NCBI GenBank assembly: GCA_002077045.2
Contig: KZ111161.1
Location: 124,001-188,000, forward strand
Reading direction: 5' to 3'
DNA length: 64,000 nucleotides
Source of the DNA: Rachicladosporium sp. CCFEE 5018
Lineage: Eukaryota > Ascomycota > Dothideomycetes > Cladosporiales > Cladosporiaceae
Both the position numbers and the translations under genes were made by a program. The notes beneath the pieces were generated by a model, which had not been told where the DNA came from, made no database searches, and saw only the letters and a program-made list of their open reading frames with translations. Within the stretch, counting starts at the first letter, position 1. Each line of letters opens with the position of its first letter. Of this stretch, positions 60,766 through 64,000 are shown one piece after another.

Positions 60766-62517
60766 ATGCCTACAAGTCTGGAAATACTAGGCTTCTCCGC
60801 CGCAACATCAGCTCTCCTACGCTACCTCGCTCCAAGTCATTCGATCGGCCTCTTCCTGACCACCTTCACACTCTACATCACACTATGGACGAGCTCGGCA
60901 ATATGGGCCATCTTAGTCTACCCTCGCTTCTTCAGCCCGCTGCGAGATATTCCAACGCCACCCGACAACCACTGGTTTTATGGTCAGACCCGCCGCATCA
61001 TGCGTGACCGCAATGGTGGGCCCCAACAGGATTGGGAGGAGAACGTGCCGAATGACGGCCTCATCAGGTACAGTATGTGGTTCCAGGAGCGTGTGCTGGT
61101 CACCACGCCGAAAGTCTTGGGTGAGGTCCTCGTAACGAAGAACTACGAGTTCATCAAGCCTCGTCAACTTCGCAATGGCCTCGGCCGCATCCTAGGCATT
61201 GGTATCTTGCTCGCAGAAGGTGACGAACACAAGCGCCAGCGCAAAGATCTGATGCCCGCCTTCGCTTACCGCCATGTCAAAGACCTGTACCCAGTCTTCT
61301 GGTCGAAGTCGAATGAGCTGATCGAGTGCCTGAGAGTCGCCACCTCCGCCTCTGCACAACCCGTCAGCCCTGAGAAGCAGTCGCCTGCTGTAGTAGCAGC
61401 ATCAACCCCGAATACTCCCGTTCACGCCCCCGGCACCATCGACGTCGGTCACTGGGCCTCCCGCGCAACCCTTGACATCATCGGCCTCTCCGGCATGGGC
61501 CGCGACTTCAATTCGCTTGCGGATCCCTCGAACGCGCTGAATAAACACTATCAAGCCGTGTTTACACCTGGACGTGTCGGCCGTGCTCTACAGATTCTAG
61601 GTGCTTTGCTGCCGTTCTGGCTTCTCTCACGCTTGCCAGTGAAGCGGAACCACGAGATGAATGCCGCAAGCGCGTACATCAAGCAAACCTGCCGTGAGTT
61701 GATCCAGCACAAGCGAAAGGCTATGCAGGAGAAGGGCGAGACGTCGAAGGATATCCTTTCCGTCGCGCTCTCCTCAGGAAACTTCACGGACGAAGAGCTA
61801 GTGAATCAGATGATGACTTTCCTCGTCGCCGGCCACGAGACCACAGCTACATCCACAATCTGGGCCATCTTCCTCCTCTGCCGCCACCCCGAAGCACAAG
61901 CCAAGCTCCGGGCCGAAGTTCGCTCTCTGCTCCCCTCGCCTTCCTCTCCCATCACAGCAACACAGCTAGACAGCTGCCACTATCTCCACGCCGTCTGCTC
62001 GGAAGTGCTGCGTCTCTACTCCCCTGTCTCGATGACGTTGCGGATAGCGGATAAGGATGCGACGCTGAACGGACACTTTATACCGGCTGACACGACGATT
62101 ATTTTGGCACCGTGGGCGACCAACAATTCCAAGAAACTCTGGGGTGAAGACGCGCATGAGTTTAAGCCAGAGAGATGGCTGGACGCGGATGGGAAGGCGA
62201 ATAACAAGGGTGGAGCGGACAGCAATTTCTCGTTCCTCACCTTTCTCCACGGGCCAAGAAGGTATACTACTCCCTATCCCCCTCCTCGCTCGATCCTCAT
62301 TGCCGTGCATCTACTGACTAAAGTGATAAGTTGTATCGGCCAAAAGTTCGCCCAAGCAGAATTCGCCTGTATCGTCGCGGCATGGGTTGGCACTTTCGAG
62401 ACGACCTTTGAGGAGAACTCACCACTCGCGACTGGTGAGCCGGAGATCAAGGGCGGGATCACCAGTAAGCCGAAGGGAGGGCTGTGGGTGAACTTGAAAG
62501 AAGTGCCAGGCTGGTGA
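60766..62517 (+). CDS. Cytochrome P450 monooxygenase
   Basis: Two exons, 60766-62261 and 62331-62517, encode 560 residues. The N-terminus has hydrophobic segments anchoring the enzyme in the endoplasmic reticulum. P450 marks are the I-helix AGHETT (oxygen activation), EVLRLYSP (ExxR of the K-helix), FKPERW and the haem loop FLHGPRSCIGQKFAQAEF with the cysteine ligand. The 69-nt intron (62262-62330, GTATAC...GATAAG) has no stop and a length divisible by three, so an unspliced frame reads through but destroys the haem motif; splicing restores it. The sub-family and substrate cannot be told. No terpene or polyketide genes lie beside it, so there is no sign of a biosynthetic cluster. Confidence 0.9.
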   Translation: MPTSLEILGFSAATSALLRYLAPSHSIGLFLTTFTLYITLWTSSAIWAILVYPRFFSPLRDIPTPPDNHWFYGQTRRIMRDRNGGPQQDWEENVPNDGLIRYSMWFQERVLVTTPKVLGEVLVTKNYEFIKPRQLRNGLGRILGIGILLAEGDEHKRQRKDLMPAFAYRHVKDLYPVFWSKSNELIECLRVATSASAQPVSPEKQSPAVVAASTPNTPVHAPGTIDVGHWASRATLDIIGLSGMGRDFNSLADPSNALNKHYQAVFTPGRVGRALQILGALLPFWLLSRLPVKRNHEMNAASAYIKQTCRELIQHKRKAMQEKGETSKDILSVALSSGNFTDEELVNQMMTFLVAGHETTATSTIWAIFLLCRHPEAQAKLRAEVRSLLPSPSSPITATQLDSCHYLHAVCSEVLRLYSPVSMTLRIADKDATLNGHFIPADTTIILAPWATNNSKKLWGEDAHEFKPERWLDADGKANNKGGADSNFSFLTFLHGPRRYTTPYPPPRSILIAVHLLTKVISCIGQKFAQAEFACIVAAWVGTFETTFEENSPLATGEPEIKGGITSKPKGGLWVNLKEVPGW

Positions 62518-62997
62518 GCATGGACAGCCCATGTACGAGCCAGGCAGGCACGGAGGAATTGACTGAATTTGACCGGTGATCTCAAGCTAGGTCATGTGTG
62601 GGTATGTACGAGCATACAGTGCGGTACAGTCGAGTCTACATGTATTCTATGACTTTCAGGACCTTACCCGGCAACCTCCATGGCCTTGTGGCACTTCGTG
62701 CTTCTCTGAGCGAGCTGATCGTAACGCTCTGCAGCTTGACATCTGCGCGTCCCAGCGTAGTGTAGCCCTGGCTTGTGCTGGCTGGCAATGACTGCCTCCA
62801 AAATAGTCAGAGGCAGTATGCTGAAGGGCGCGGGTACTGCTTTTGCAATGCGCCATCAAGAAGGTCCGGCGGCAGCCTTCGTCCGCCAGAGCGGCTTTTG
62901 CCTGAGGAACGGTATACCTTCCTGTGTCCGCTGTTGGTCTACCGCAGCAGGTCGGTTTGCGTCGTGCAATACCAGTCGGCCGCGATTCGCTCCGCGT
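62518..62997. other. Intergenic region
   Basis: This 480-bp stretch between convergent genes (P450 and CCT5) has no supported feature. Confidence 0.4.
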
Positions 62998-64000
62998 CTA
63001 GTAATCGCCATCGCCAGCTCCAGCGACAATGACGTTGTTGATCTTCAACACCATCCGACAAAGCTGCGTAGCAAGCAACAACTGCTGCCTCTTCGAGATC
63101 AACGGATCAATGACGAAGTGCTCTCTCATATCTGCAAGTCAAGTCAGCCACCACCTTCATCTCCATCCCACCCACTCTGGAATCCAGGACTCACCATTAC
63201 TCCCCGTCTGCATACAATCCACGCCCAACACACCCACCCCCTCCCCTCGTCCCTGCCTACCTTTCAACTCCGCCAAAGTCTCAATAGGACTCAACCCCGA
63301 GTTCTCCGCAAGAGCCATAGGCACAGCATCCAGCGCCTCCCCAAAAGCCCTCATAGCATACTGCTCCAGACTCCTGGTTTCCAGACTGGCCCTCTCAACC
63401 GCAAGACTACACGCGATCTCGGCTGCGCCGCCGCCGTACACGATGCGTGAGTCTTTGACCAGGTTTCGGACTACGCAGAGGGCATCGTGGAGAGAGCGTT
63501 TCGCTTCGTCGATGATCATTTTGTTGCTGCCGCGGACGAAAACTGTGACTGCGCGGGAGTTGGCGCATTCTTCGATTACGAGCATCTTTTCGCGGGTCGT
63601 GCCGAAAGACATTTCGCGCACGATGCCGGCTTTGCCTAGCTTCGCTGCACTGAGATCCTCGAAACGCGGCACGATGCGGCCGTTGGTTGCAATGGCGATC
63701 AACTCGATCTCTGGCCCGCCGACCCAGCGGACTGCTGGCAAGTCATTGGTTAGCAAGAGGTGGTTCGCTTCGTCATCGAAACCCCATTGGCAGATCACGA
63801 CGTTGGCGCCTGTGTCCTTGATCTGGCGGATCATCTCTTCGAATTTCGAGGCTTCGTACTTTTGTAGCGCCTTGTACTCGGCTACGCTGGTGATGTCGAG
63901 CTTGTGCTTTGTCTTCGGCTTTGGGGGCTCGAAGGCGCATGTTAAGATCGCGAGTTTGGCGTCCTTGACCTCGTTCGGCATTTGAGGATGCGAGAAGTCT
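62998..64000 (-). CDS. cct5: T-complex protein 1 subunit epsilon (CCT5), 5' part outside window
   Basis: The C-terminal part of a group II chaperonin subunit of the TRiC/CCT ring, which folds actin and tubulin. Family-specific blocks include HPQMPNEVKDAKLAILTC, FEPPKPKTKHKLDI, ICQWGFDDEANHLL, RWVGGPEIELIAIATNGRIVPRFEDL and VVRNLVKDSRIVYGGGAAEI, which I recognise as the epsilon subunit. Exons are 64000-63195 and 63131-62998; the 63-nt intron (63194-63132, GTGAGT...CTTGCAG) joins CMQTGSN to DMREHFVIDPLI. The protein ends ...VAGAGDGDY. The frame is still open at the window edge, so the start lies beyond 64000. Confidence 0.95.

Overview
The window is nuclear DNA of a filamentous ascomycete (Pezizomycotina). 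I think a dothideomycete is most likely, but that is inference. Genes are dense and lie on both strands. Introns are few and mostly short (about 50-125 nt, GT-AG, one likely GC-AG). Orthologues of fungal housekeeping genes are easy to recognise: RIC8, RIF1, MET10, RAD4, an RRD1-type PTPA, an ataxin-10 homologue and CCT5. Fungal-type expanded families are also present (F-box-like and DUF6590-like proteins). No operons, CRISPR arrays, insertion sequences or complete transposons were seen.

Layout. 1-6.2 kb: the 3' end of a surface-type protein, a MYND zinc-finger gene, a conserved fungal zinc-finger-like gene and RIC8, a chaperone/GEF for G-alpha. 6.4-11.6 kb: RIF1 with protein phosphatase 1 docking motifs. 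11.8-16 kb: a secreted carboxylesterase and an SMP+C2 lipid-transfer-type protein. 16.2-21.7 kb: MET10 and RAD4 lie head to head across a 100-N assembly gap that removes both 5' ends. 22-30 kb: hypothetical genes (a three-exon membrane protein, an 811-residue Cys/His-containing protein, an Arg/Asp-repeat protein). 30-39.7 kb: an EGT2-like PLP enzyme with an in-frame stop, a PTPA phosphatase activator, a Myb-like acidic nuclear protein and an ULS1/Rrp-type SNF2 ATPase. 40-51.1 kb is the accessory part: three tandem F-box-like paralogues on the minus strand, the distal one decayed, followed by three tandem DUF6590-like paralogues on the plus strand. Duplicated upstream blocks are still recognisable in both arrays. 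51.9-64 kb: an ataxin-10 homologue with an HMG-box-like segment, hypothetical genes, an intron-containing tRNA-Glu(CTC), a rhomboid protease, a cytochrome P450 and the 3' part of CCT5.

Most genes look functionally independent, as is usual for this kind of genome. RIF1, RAD4, the SNF2 ATPase and the Myb-like protein are all chromatin or DNA-maintenance genes. The region most like an unexplored system is the 40-51 kb double tandem array. It joins putative ubiquitin-ligase adaptors to a fungal family of unknown function, with evidence of recent duplication and decay. Exon structures for spliced genes were worked out by hand from splice signals and protein continuity and have not been checked against transcripts.
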